The notes under the pieces are model-generated. The model saw nothing but the letters and a program-made list of their open reading frames with translations, was not told the DNA's origin and did no database searches. Position numbers and translations under genes: made by a program. A stretch of DNA of 27,432 nt from a virus: positions 1 to 27,432 of the IMG/VR virus record IMGVR_UViG_3300031251_000090. One strand, 5' to 3'. Below are positions 10,501 to 15,201 of the stretch, in pieces (position 1 is the stretch's first letter; each line of letters starts with the position of its first letter).

Positions 10501-11852
10501 GCCTCGCCTGCCGCGCCGGTGCGGATCGCATCGGCCGCGGCCGCGGAGATCGGCCCGTTTGAGGCGAGCTGCTGGAGGCGAGCGTCTTCGGCGTCGCGCG
10601 CCGCGTACGTCTCGTCGGCGATCTTCTGGGTATAGGCCTCGTTGTTGGCCGTGTCGATCGGGCCCATGCCCGTGTCGTTGCCCATCGGCTGCGCGACCTG
10701 CCCGGGGGCCGGGAGCGCGAGCGGCGCGTCGGGCGCCGGCGGGGCTTCCTCGGGCTTCAGGGAGTCGTGCGGGCCCTCGAACCACGAGGGGTCGACGCCG
10801 ATCGGCTTGCCCTGCTTGACGGCCTCCAGCGCGTTGTCAGCGAAGACGTGCGCGGCATCCTTGTCGGTGCCCTTGACGGCCTGAGCGATCTGCGAGGCGG
10901 CCTTGATGCGGAGCTGCGGATCGATCGACGGGTCGGTGAGCGCCGTGCGTACGGCCTGCGCCTGCTTGACGGTCCCGTGCGCGCCCCAGAGCGCGAGCGG
11001 GATGAAGCCCGCGGCGCCCGCGGCATTCGGGGCCAGCGAGTCCAGCGCGGCTTGGCCCGTGGTCTTGCCCTGATCGAGGGCCGTGCCTTGGTCGGCGAGG
11101 TTCTCGCCGGCCGCGCCGGCCGCGCCGAGCCCGACGTTGACGGCCGCGGTCTCGGCCGCAGCCTTCGCGGCCTCGGGCAGGAACTTCTTGGCGACGACTT
11201 CGCTCGCGGCTTCCGCGGCGTCCTTGGACGCGCCACCGACGAGCTTGCCGGCGATGCCGCCCGCGAACGGGATGGCGCTGACGCCGGCCATGAGGCCGCC
11301 CTGAATGAGGGCGTTGTTGCGCGCCGCGGTCTGGGCGTCGGCCTTCGACATCCCGGCGGCCAGCGCCTGCTGGTACTTCTCGTGGTAGGCCTGAAGCCCG
11401 GCCTCGGAGCCACCGCCCAGCGCACCGCCGACGATGCCGCCTACCGGGCCGGCAACGGCCGTGCCGGCGATCGAGCCACCCACGGCGCCAGCGAGGAGCG
11501 GGAGCGCGCTGCCGGGCGCTTCCGCGGCCCCGGCGAGGAAGTTCGTGACCGGGCCGTGCGAGTCCGGCTGGGCAGCAAGATCCTGCCCCTGCGCGGCGCC
11601 CTTGCCCCAGTCTTCGAGGGCCTTGCCGACGTGCGAGATGACCCCGGGCTCGACGCCCGCGGCCTCACCCGCGCCCTGAAGGACCGAGCCTGCACCGGCC
11701 ACGCCCTGATAGAGCCCGCGCTTGCCGGCCGTGATGATCTCGCCGAGCGCGCTGCGCGGCTTCCCGAACTCGGGATCCGCGAACGGGTTGGCGGCCGCGG
11801 GCTGCGCGGGATCTGCTCCGAAATTCGGATCGGCGAAGACGTTGTCGGCCAT
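1515..11852 (-). CDS. Giant 3,445-aa polyvalent, probably ejected virion protein
   Basis: One open frame runs from the ATG at 11852, coupled as TGATG to the upstream gene, to the TAG at 1515-1517. Residues 1-30 hold two F-A-D-P-x-F-G motifs. Residues about 110-147 and 183-206 are Gly/Ala-rich hydrophobic segments. Residues 490-531 and 595-637 are a tandem duplication (P-L-D...V-V-P-H-P...A-L). Residues 795-799 are HEHGH, a zinc-metallopeptidase-like motif. Residues 908-1027 form an Arg/Asp/Gly linker over the nested gene. A module around 1100-1270 carries HDYFGH near 1187-1192. A module around 1430-1620 contains 'AALSPQTDVPTNFYNAA'. Residues 1825-2300 contain 'LFLEELQSDWAQ' and 'AWTNGDQQAERYDLS'. 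Residues 2366-2553 form an ADP-ribosyltransferase-like domain, and about 2925-3115 resemble LPD38. The length is close to that of the N4 virion RNA polymerase, but no polymerase motifs are visible. Its place last in the virion block suggests packaging and ejection (inference). Confidence 0.9.
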   Translation of the reverse strand: MADNVFADPNFGADPAQPAAANPFADPEFGKPRSALGEIITAGKRGLYQGVAGAGSVLQGAGEAAGVEPGVISHVGKALEDWGKGAAQGQDLAAQPDSHGPVTNFLAGAAEAPGSALPLLAGAVGGSIAGTAVAGPVGGIVGGALGGGSEAGLQAYHEKYQQALAAGMSKADAQTAARNNALIQGGLMAGVSAIPFAGGIAGKLVGGASKDAAEAASEVVAKKFLPEAAKAAAETAAVNVGLGAAGAAGENLADQGTALDQGKTTGQAALDSLAPNAAGAAGFIPLALWGAHGTVKQAQAVRTALTDPSIDPQLRIKAASQIAQAVKGTDKDAAHVFADNALEAVKQGKPIGVDPSWFEGPHDSLKPEEAPPAPDAPLALPAPGQVAQPMGNDTGMGPIDTANNEAYTQKIADETYAARDAEDARLQQLASNGPISAAAADAIRTGAAGEALDRRGQEAEQPAALPEPPDYKAQREDDDLNKTAGIMGSVPLDRAQHVAQVGEMSGYDLSVVPHPGGGFTVVPSSALSDAHREQFANLQRAGELPSPTAKRPNEFIADSQGNVRPKTVDDGDRAGLHQSVSDFERVMASPARKQFPLDQAAAQAKADNLTATTGAEHEVVPHPLARNKFAVQPADALNKGSAENLQSGPGAATGLSKIAAESKRDGKQRALGPEDDIEHAIDPSTALVDHNTVPQAKRLTEAPMKLNAAQHFTDKPQQATTFEKQVLAAAIQKAKDAGAPDSLLNRVRHIYTMDREGALGVYHWQDQSMGISRDMIRAASTNPFWMRKLVGTILHEHGHAHDEISKDEGYFSSSHPSFGIGPASENGRRAPTGGIMKEAYQAAMNHPLVRQYLKYPLEMMHDRVNDDEAHRGNLQNETFAQLQSLFYTNPKLLRETMPKAYSLFKDIHERADRADGQGDRGARSGDRSGGQDGGAAERRLSGSPDGGAHPVSEAFRAIGADGLPASGAVRTGDRADRAGAGDGRARAGLGQDARLGERPAEAVEPGGRDERGSAESAQGPDRPPLVGLPKSSPGPFAPAREAAASYMKEAGLPYEPPTKFARVDPAYAKTVADAYEAMAHAPQSPEVKRAYSKMIDETVAQWHAMMKTGLKVSFTDAEHPYPYKLPHDVFKDVRDNNHMWVYSTDEGFGGPEAAKTFDPSENPLLSPTDIKVGGKTLLANDVFRAVHDYFGHIEEGVGFRHDGEENAWRVHSAMFSPEARAAMTSETRGQNSWVNWGPHGEKNRTASQETTEYAAQKSGLLPDEFHADRYEPRKPDAMERKIDADPRSGDATVNIGLDTNDGKGITREDALKALKRAGVKIKVDEVRKSKTEQTLVATLDRALTADEAHKVAVELKQEAIAQKVGDVGELHGPGAEAWRPFNKKFFLEHSKEGESALISRKADETLTSAAGTALTPAERAILKSGVPRVALKRAQRFAAIFNLLPKTADYIHAALAGRAARNWYKKSRIAGEAMYGQDYPRFSALMAALSPQTDVPTNFYNAATVWSEWNRKGRPTDAKSIVDILNKNMITDDGKKAGAEVMDAYKFNTIRALRHETGDVQLSGPKVESFRQNLIGNLNEVTNDRHNAAFSGIMQTLLSGDDIDPPESDLSKKFIIKSPGYIAPSIRYREAAKALTKAMGEPWSPAEVQETSWSFWRTLYNMTTAEGETRSALQLIKDGALTHELIAETPTLGQYFDTERYHNITRGEAQAADGDAVAASRISAAERGVARETGPVADTPAIRRIARRLDDLVADRKSAADAKAGDKDFAETNKELTLAGHDNAPELEAPGDAAENAVPTESRNTRAMDDDGTRFSKSDANPNEEPKHEPLWYSPLRKALDEKAPFPKSGEMDARMLSSWLDARSKDGTVKGAELEASGIKDWLALAADAPDAKYRKVSRADVQSFLDQNGVRVEEKMLGGNDDPSSKLYAIRNEKSGLWEVHDSQGRTGDSASYGTSSEAHRAISDMQAADTKYGSWQLPGGKNYRELLLTLPRQEVVDRAQEHLDRIGAENKRLYDEGVPADDPRWDANQAEWDSAQAAYGKVKKQDGKPEFHSSHFNEPNILAHVRFNERTDADGKKVLFLEELQSDWAQKGRKQGFKDDAAVVARKLAEDRYNAAQDAIRKGDNSEAAVKEYDDASAAMRAARDVQNSDVPSAPFVNKTEAWTALALKRMIRYAADNGFDRIAWTNGDQQAERYDLSKQADTVKLAPRGDGKYRLMVSKGNVSLLDESDIPMSRVEDLVGKDVARKLGEAEPAHNGVTVLKGEDLKVGGEGMKAFYDKIVPNVANDVLKKLGGGRVGEVRIENAEETKLRGELANTDSPGLRTMLESELSGKHALSQPGFDVPARGREKQPLFARSDADPRESLDQTKTPAFRKWFGDSKVVDAKGEPLVVHHGTAGLQDDFEPQGSVRPFDAFDKSRLGSVSGSHDSKAGIWFSDSVDRARMAGRDASAVADDGNHYKPHVLDVYLSMKNPLVVDDISEHSTLGVARLAAKAKRDGRDGIIFKKGERPAELGGAGGSDYLVFEPTQIKSATDNNGQFDQRKPSFMESRSDADPRAEFDKSGNVEMPAPTKQAQPISDTNMPPWVKHLVEHDEGMRDTLRKAGVYVSKAPLKQRWRELKDQMGLKIIQGTVDQFRPILEKIGAYPYKLLRMAGSSDSALAASLDKGQLELNSAGALQIKKGTQSLLDVLKPLQGETDRFFTWVAGNRAERLSAEDREHLFGTDDISRLKSLNTQIHAADVFPGGESRPMTYAKVLRDYNTFSKSVMDIAEKSGIIDGEKRALWEHQFYVPFFREAEEGGREVQMGNLSGMVNQYAFKKLKGGEGVLHDLLANTVQNWGHLLSASMKNQAAVRTLAEAEKLGIAHTVNPNVEKGSVYVLKDGKQVHYVVDDPLVLDAVSSLEQTPFRGPIMKGLSAMKHALTVGTTWSPVFRIRHTLREQITALAANPTTYNFVKNWIDGFKYSDKNNPAYGNMEAGGAFMRMGQQLDYDRAAYLKRLVAQGVDQSTVLDTPGKVKAMFGHAFDWWKETGERSDSITRANIYRQQYDAMIKAGKSADEAHFEAAYAARDVMDFGLHGTWAAVRMLTQVVPFMNARMQGIYKLGRGAAEDPKRFAGVIGGITLATIALSLANRDDKDIQKAEEFDRDNNWLFKVGKTMYRIPKPFEVGALATVVDRALETALSGFAPSERERFANRLIPIIGSQLNLNPIPQGVFPAIELWANKDVFTGRAIENAHDENLSPTERYSGNTTQLARGLSNANAAALSFLPRATADKGTLSPDQIDFLVNAYLGWVGSHAVATADLLARPIVGAPDKATKKIDNYFLVGDFAKELPQNQSRFVEQFYEHLKQVQQSFGDMTNQIKMGKPEKAMEIRRERAADIQMHPMYAAAQNQLGMIGARQRFVQMSENMTPDQKRAELDQLAQRRNQITEMIETNRSRIQNQ
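2505..3080 (-). other. LPD38-like C-terminal region of the giant protein
   Basis: Residues about 2925-3115 contain 'SPVFRIRHTLREQITALA', a long helical part with 'ERSDSITRANIYRQQYDAMI', 'AAYAARDVMDFGLHG' and 'VVPFMNARMQGIYKLGR'. This order is typical of large polyvalent protein-associated domain 38, seen near the C-terminus of giant phage and mobile-element proteins. A hydrophobic helix (G-V-I-G-G-I-T-L-A-T-I-A-L-S-L-A) follows at about 3120 and could insert in a membrane. The domain's function is unknown. Confidence 0.65.
4194..4760 (-). other. ADP-ribosyltransferase-like domain (ART-PolyVal type) of the giant protein
   Basis: Residues about 2366-2553 follow the layout of the ART domain of phage and plasmid polyvalent proteins. 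The order is 'TPAFRKWFGDSKVVD', then 'PLVVHHGT' (the H-G-T that contacts NAD), a Phe-rich 'FDAFDKS' stretch, 'AGIWFSDS', 'VLDVYLSMKNPLVV', 'DGIIFKKG' and the closing 'YLVFEPTQIKSATDNNGQFD'. This family is predicted to move ADP-ribose from NAD to host targets. The target is unknown here. The domain is bracketed by identical R-S-D-A-D-P-R motifs at 2359-2365 and 2553-2559, which suggests a movable cassette. Confidence 0.8.
6524..6805 (-). CDS. Possible second nested ORF, 93 aa (weak)
   Basis: A +1-frame ORF inside the giant gene runs from an ATG at 6805 to a TGA at 6524. Over its central 35 codons (about 6,629-6,733), 29 end in G/C, whereas only 14 of the 35 overlapping giant-frame codons do. 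This is the same kind of frame switch as at 8,774-9,130, but shorter. Outside the centre the giant frame has the better signature (about 71% before and 85% after). The ORF has no good Shine-Dalgarno sequence, and its ends are Ser/Pro/Thr-rich. The central segment reads as a plausible helix ('SPAERRKRLMETLSLQAASQ'). It may instead be a compensated pair of frameshifts in the giant protein rather than a separate gene. Confidence 0.22.
   Translation of the reverse strand: MSSSPKLPPSDNTSTPSDTTISPAERRKRLMETLSLQAASQQPNEELLGKQARLLTRLQSGASPDASTTSSPTASPQPTPKPATRTLPRPTKS
8774..9130 (-). CDS. Nested 118-aa gene in the +1 frame of the giant gene
   Basis: The ORF begins ATGAGCGCGCAG at 9130, with AAGGA five bases upstream (AAGGA-CATCC-ATG), and ends in TAG at 8774. 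Of its 118 codons, only 12 end in A or T by direct count (about 90% G/C at third positions). The giant frame over the same bases has only about 48% G/C thirds. The giant frame is about 78% just upstream (36 codons) and about 91% just downstream (55 codons). The product looks like a normal soluble protein: 'MSAQTEQTDKVIAAHEAAID', helical 'LARQMAARILYQKRFG', then 'IEQALATGEPVPGWDKMHVW'. The giant protein there is Arg/Asp/Gly/Ala-rich low-complexity linker. I do not recognise a family. It may be an original small gene over which the giant frame stayed open, or a gene born by overprinting. Confidence 0.65.
   Translation of the reverse strand: MSAQTEQTDKVIAAHEAAIDQAVKTGVLPSGDSLARQMAARILYQKRFGQLVPTASLQAVPSAQVTAQIEQALATGEPVPGWDKMHVWASDLRKPSNPADEMSAEALSQHKGRIARHS
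9456..9470 (-). other. HEHGH zinc-metallopeptidase-like motif in the giant protein
   Basis: Residues 795-799 of the giant protein are H-E-H-G-H, within 'VGTILHEHGHAHDE'. This fits the HExxH zinc-binding and catalytic motif, with a hydrophobic lead-in strand or helix as in zincins. A third ligand is not certain; Glu and His residues follow within 70 residues. The flanking text ('IYTMDREGALGVYH...', 'ISRDMI...') resembles the substrate-edge strand region that precedes the motif in many metallopeptidase-like domains of mobile elements. The peptidase assignment rests on the motif alone. Confidence 0.5.
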
Positions 11853-13165
11853 CAGCTATTCCCGAGGTACTGCTTCGAGGCGCCCGGGCCGTACTGGGCA
11901 TCGAACTGAGCGGCGAGCGCCGGGTTCGCTTGCAGGGCCTTGACGTGATTCGGCGGGATCGCCGGGCCCTGACCGGGCTTCGGCGTGATCATGTTCGACC
12001 AGTCGGTGAAGTTCGGGACGTGCTGGAGCGCGTCGCCGCCCATCATGCGGGCCGTGCTTTGCAGGAAGTCGCCGTAGACCTTGAGCTTGTCCTCGTCGGT
12101 GATCGGGCCGCCCTTGCCGGTCATGGCCTTCTGGTACGTGGCGAGTGCGTTGCGCGCTTCCTCGCCGGCCTGCCCGGGCTGCGTCGCCCGCTGCTGGAGG
12201 TCCGTCAGATGCTGCTGGTGCAGGAGGTTGTACTTGCCGGCTTGGATCGCCTGCTCGCCCGCCGTGAGCTTCTGCCCCGCCTCTTGCCCGGCGATCGTGG
12301 CCCCTTGCCCGGCGATCGCGCTGGCCTGACCCGCATGAATGATCCCCTGCGCGGCCGCGGTGTTCGCGAGCGCGGTCGGCGCGACTGGCGCGTTGGCCGC
12401 GATGACCCCGGCGTTCGCGGCCTTGAGATCCTGCGTCGAGGCCAATCCGGCCGCGACGTCCGCCTTGTGGCCGGTGATTTGGTCGAGCGCGCCGCCGGTG
12501 TGCTGGCCCCAGCGCGCATTCATCTGGGCGACCCGGTCGTTGCTCGCCGCGTCGCGCGCCGTGATCCACGCGCCCGCGGCATTGGAGCCGCGCATCATCG
12601 CGGCAGTCGCTTCCTGCTGGCCCTGAACGTCTTGCGCATTGCGCGCCGCGAGCTCTGCGCCGGTGTTCGAGAAGCCGATGACCGGGCTGGCATTGCCTAC
12701 CATCGGGGCCGGCATCGTGCCGTCCGACGAGATGCCCGGGGTGGCCGGAGCAACCGGGGCCGCGACCGCGCGACCGGGTTGGTTGCCGCCTTCGTTTCCG
12801 TAGGTCTGCCGGCCCGCCTGTGCAGCGGCCGTGATCGTGCCCGGAGCCGCGGATGCGGAGGCTGTGTCTGCGCCCACGCGCGCGTCGCTACCCGGCGCGC
12901 TGACGTTGACCGACGGATCGGGGCGCGCGTTGTACGACTGCGCGCTCGGGCTGTTCGGGCGGATGACCGAGTTGAGGGCGTCGCCCGGGCTCGACAGCCA
13001 CTTGGGGGCCACGAACTGCTGCTCCTCGGGGATCGGTTGCGCTGCCGGCGTCGGAGCGCCGATCACAGGCGCGCCCGCGGCCGAGCCACTCATGCCTGCA
13101 TTGCCACCGACCACGGCATCGCTGTCGCCGGTCGCATACATGTTGGGGTAGGGTTTCGTCGGCAT
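11852..13165 (-). CDS. Ala/Gly/Gln-rich virion-associated protein, 437 aa
   Basis: The protein directly precedes the giant gene and is coupled to it by TGATG at 11852. Residues 1-180 are a Pro/Ala/Gly/Ser-rich, probably disordered region. Residues about 180-370 are Ala/Gln-rich helix ('AARNAQDVQGQQEATAAMMR', 'AAQGIIHAGQASAIAGQ'). The C-terminus ends in a compact 'ALAAQFDAQYGPGASKQYLG', a tail I recall from such phage proteins. The composition and position resemble internal or ejected virion proteins of podovirus-like phages, and it may be a partner of the giant protein (inference). No Shine-Dalgarno is visible before the ATG at 13165; the leader is AT-rich, unlike its surroundings. A terminator lies just upstream, so this gene likely begins its own transcript. 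Confidence 0.8.
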   Translation of the reverse strand: MPTKPYPNMYATGDSDAVVGGNAGMSGSAAGAPVIGAPTPAAQPIPEEQQFVAPKWLSSPGDALNSVIRPNSPSAQSYNARPDPSVNVSAPGSDARVGADTASASAAPGTITAAAQAGRQTYGNEGGNQPGRAVAAPVAPATPGISSDGTMPAPMVGNASPVIGFSNTGAELAARNAQDVQGQQEATAAMMRGSNAAGAWITARDAASNDRVAQMNARWGQHTGGALDQITGHKADVAAGLASTQDLKAANAGVIAANAPVAPTALANTAAAQGIIHAGQASAIAGQGATIAGQEAGQKLTAGEQAIQAGKYNLLHQQHLTDLQQRATQPGQAGEEARNALATYQKAMTGKGGPITDEDKLKVYGDFLQSTARMMGGDALQHVPNFTDWSNMITPKPGQGPAIPPNHVKALQANPALAAQFDAQYGPGASKQYLGNS

Positions 13166-13201
13166 GGTGATATTTTATGATCCCAGAGGTATAGATCGGA
13201 A
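13165..13201 (-). promoter_or_regulatory. AT-rich patch, candidate promoter for the 437-aa and giant genes
   Basis: Between a terminator and the ATG at 13165 lies a short AT-rich stretch in otherwise GC-rich DNA. On the minus strand it reads ATCATAAAATATCACC just before the ATG, with TAAAAT at 13172-13177 as a possible -10 element (5 of 6 matches to TATAAT). A -35 element is poor: TTCCGA, 18 bases upstream, matches 3 of 6. If the -10 is real, transcription would start at or next to the ATG, which would also explain the lack of a Shine-Dalgarno sequence. Confidence 0.3.
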
Positions 13202-13203
13202 GC

Positions 13204-13234
13204 GAAAAGCGCACGGGCCCGAAGGCCCGCGCGG
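13204..13234 (-). terminator. Rho-independent terminator with a UUCG loop
   Basis: Immediately after the TGA of the coiled-coil gene (13235-13237), the minus strand reads GCGCGGGCC-TTCG-GGCCCGTGCGC followed by TTTT at 13205-13208. The stem has about nine or ten pairs, one of them a G-T wobble, closed by the very stable TTCG tetraloop. It separates the long virion operon from the unit holding the 437-aa and giant genes. Confidence 0.85.
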
Positions 13235-15199
13235 TCATCCGCTGATTGCGATGTTGGTGTTCGTCGAGGTCGACGTGCTGTACGCGGTGCTCGTCTGCTC
13301 GTGGATCGACTCTTGGTACGACTCGCTCTGCTGCTGCGACTGGGAGAGTCCGACGGTGCCGCTGAATCCGGCGCTGACGCTGGTGCCCGCGAGCGCGCCT
13401 GCGGCGAGCGTCGCAGCGATCTGGCCGGCGGCCTTGATCGCGTCGGCGTTCACGGTCGTGAACTGGACGAGCGCCGTCACCGACTCCTTCCACTCCTCGA
13501 TCTTCGCTTCGTAGAAGGCGATCTGCACCTTCGCGGCCTCGATCGTGGCTTGCAGGGCCAGCTCGGCTTGCGAGCGCGAGAGCCCGAGGTAGACTTCCTC
13601 GCGATGCGTCTCCGCTTCGTAGGCGCTGACGCGCGCCTGAATCTCTTGGAGCTGCACCGATGCGTACGCGCCGAGGCGCGTGAGCTCGCCGAGCGCGAAG
13701 TCCAGCTTCTGCTTCGAGACCGCGAGCTTGATGTCCGCTTCCTTCAGCGTGATCTCGGCAACCGCGGTGATCGCTCCAACGCGCGCTTCGTACGCCTTGG
13801 CGTTCGCCTCTTCGAGCGTGGCCTTCGCGGACTCGCCTTGGATGCGCGCCGTGTAGGCGTCGAACTCCGACTTCTTCGCGGACAGGATGGCCTGCACGCC
13901 CTCGATCTCACCCTTGTAGAGCTCGATCTTCGTCTTCTGGAGATCGGCCTTCGCGGTGGCCGCGCTGATCAGCGCCTTGTACGCCTCGACCTGCGAGTTG
14001 AATGCCGTGACCTTGGCGGTGAACGCCTCGATCAGATCCTTGTTGATCTCGACCTTCGTCTTCTCGGCCTCGATCTGCGCCTTGTAGGCGTCGATTTGCG
14101 ACAGCACGTACTGGAGCTTGGTCTTGAACTTCTCGACCGCGAGTCCGAAGATCTCCTTGCGGACGTTGAACTCCGTGACCTGCGCGTTGTAGATCTGGAT
14201 CTTGAAGTCGACGGTCAGCTTTGCGATGTCGAACGAGCGCTGCGCCTGACCGTTGAAGATCGAGACGAAAATGTTTTCGAGCTCGGTGCCGGACTTGACC
14301 GCGAACTGGCGATTCGCCTGTTCGAGGTCCGCCTGCTTGATCGCGACCTCGCGCGACTGCTTCGAGAGCTCGACCTGATTGTCGCGACGGACACCGAGCG
14401 TGCGGCCCATGAGCGCGCCGGGCGGCAGCATCCAGCCCTTGGCTGCCCACTCGTCGTTCGCGCTCTGGATCTGCGCGTCTGCCGCGAGATCGAGGCGACC
14501 GCGTTCGCGTTCCCAGATCGCTTGCTCGACGACGACGGGGATGCCCGTGCCTCCGGCCAGCATCGTTTGAAGCGTGGCCTTCAGGGTGTCGGCGATCCAC
14601 GCGTTGTACTTGGGTTCCGTCCAGATGATGCCGGGGTCGGGGACGTTCGCATCGAACGTCGGCGTCGCATCCGTGAACGGTTCGAGCGAGCTGACGTTGA
14701 ACGACGGCAGGTCGATCTGCGCGAGGTCGGGGATGTTGCCGTAGTCGGCAACGGGGGCAGAGCCGGGGATGTCGAACGAGAGGTCGAGGCCCGGGGGCGT
14801 CGGCAGCGTGACGATCGCAGGAAGCGGTGCGTCGGGCAGGCTGTAGCCTGTGATGATCGGAATGTACGGCGGTATCTCAGCCGCGATGTCGGGGACGACG
14901 ATCGTGTCCGGCGTGAACGGCGGCAGAGTCAGCGGATCGACGGAGCCGAAGTCGGGGACGGCCTGACCGCCGGTGCCGATGCTGCCGCTGAAGTTCGCTT
15001 GAATCGTCGGGGGTACAGGGGGCGCCGGGATCTTGACGTCCGCCATGATGGTGCCGAGCGCGGCGATCGCCGTCTTGGCATCCGCGACCGCGGCGATCGC
15101 GTTGTTGTGCGACTGCGAGATCAGATCCTCGACGAAGGCCTGCGTGGACTCCGTGTAGCTGGGTGCGCTGGGGATGCCGGGAAGCGTCGGGAAATCCAT
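13235..15199 (-). CDS. Long coiled-coil virion protein, 654 aa
   Basis: Residues 1-50 are helical. Residues about 55-200 are Pro/Ile/Asp-rich with many P-x-P turns. Residues about 215-600 are long amphipathic helix with recurring A-x-x-x-x-Y/F-x-A-x-I/V units ('EAFTAKVTAFNSQVEAYKAL', 'AKAYEARVGAITAVAEITLK'), indicating a coiled coil or helical bundle. The tail is Gly/Ala and then Ser/Thr/Gln-rich. The 'WERERGRLDLAADAQIQSAN...' segment near residue 227 recurs in uncharacterised proteins of other phages (recalled). There is a good GAGGTAA Shine-Dalgarno sequence that contains the previous stop. It is probably a tail or internal virion component, last in its operon, with a terminator straight after the stop. 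Confidence 0.8.
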   Translation of the reverse strand: MDFPTLPGIPSAPSYTESTQAFVEDLISQSHNNAIAAVADAKTAIAALGTIMADVKIPAPPVPPTIQANFSGSIGTGGQAVPDFGSVDPLTLPPFTPDTIVVPDIAAEIPPYIPIITGYSLPDAPLPAIVTLPTPPGLDLSFDIPGSAPVADYGNIPDLAQIDLPSFNVSSLEPFTDATPTFDANVPDPGIIWTEPKYNAWIADTLKATLQTMLAGGTGIPVVVEQAIWERERGRLDLAADAQIQSANDEWAAKGWMLPPGALMGRTLGVRRDNQVELSKQSREVAIKQADLEQANRQFAVKSGTELENIFVSIFNGQAQRSFDIAKLTVDFKIQIYNAQVTEFNVRKEIFGLAVEKFKTKLQYVLSQIDAYKAQIEAEKTKVEINKDLIEAFTAKVTAFNSQVEAYKALISAATAKADLQKTKIELYKGEIEGVQAILSAKKSEFDAYTARIQGESAKATLEEANAKAYEARVGAITAVAEITLKEADIKLAVSKQKLDFALGELTRLGAYASVQLQEIQARVSAYEAETHREEVYLGLSRSQAELALQATIEAAKVQIAFYEAKIEEWKESVTALVQFTTVNADAIKAAGQIAATLAAGALAGTSVSAGFSGTVGLSQSQQQSESYQESIHEQTSTAYSTSTSTNTNIAISG

Positions 15200-15201
15200 T
15201 G

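Noticed and set aside
1515-11852. The giant protein as an N4-type virion RNA polymerase
   Set aside because: The length and capsid type suggested it, but none of the T7-like polymerase motifs could be found, and other modules fill the chain.
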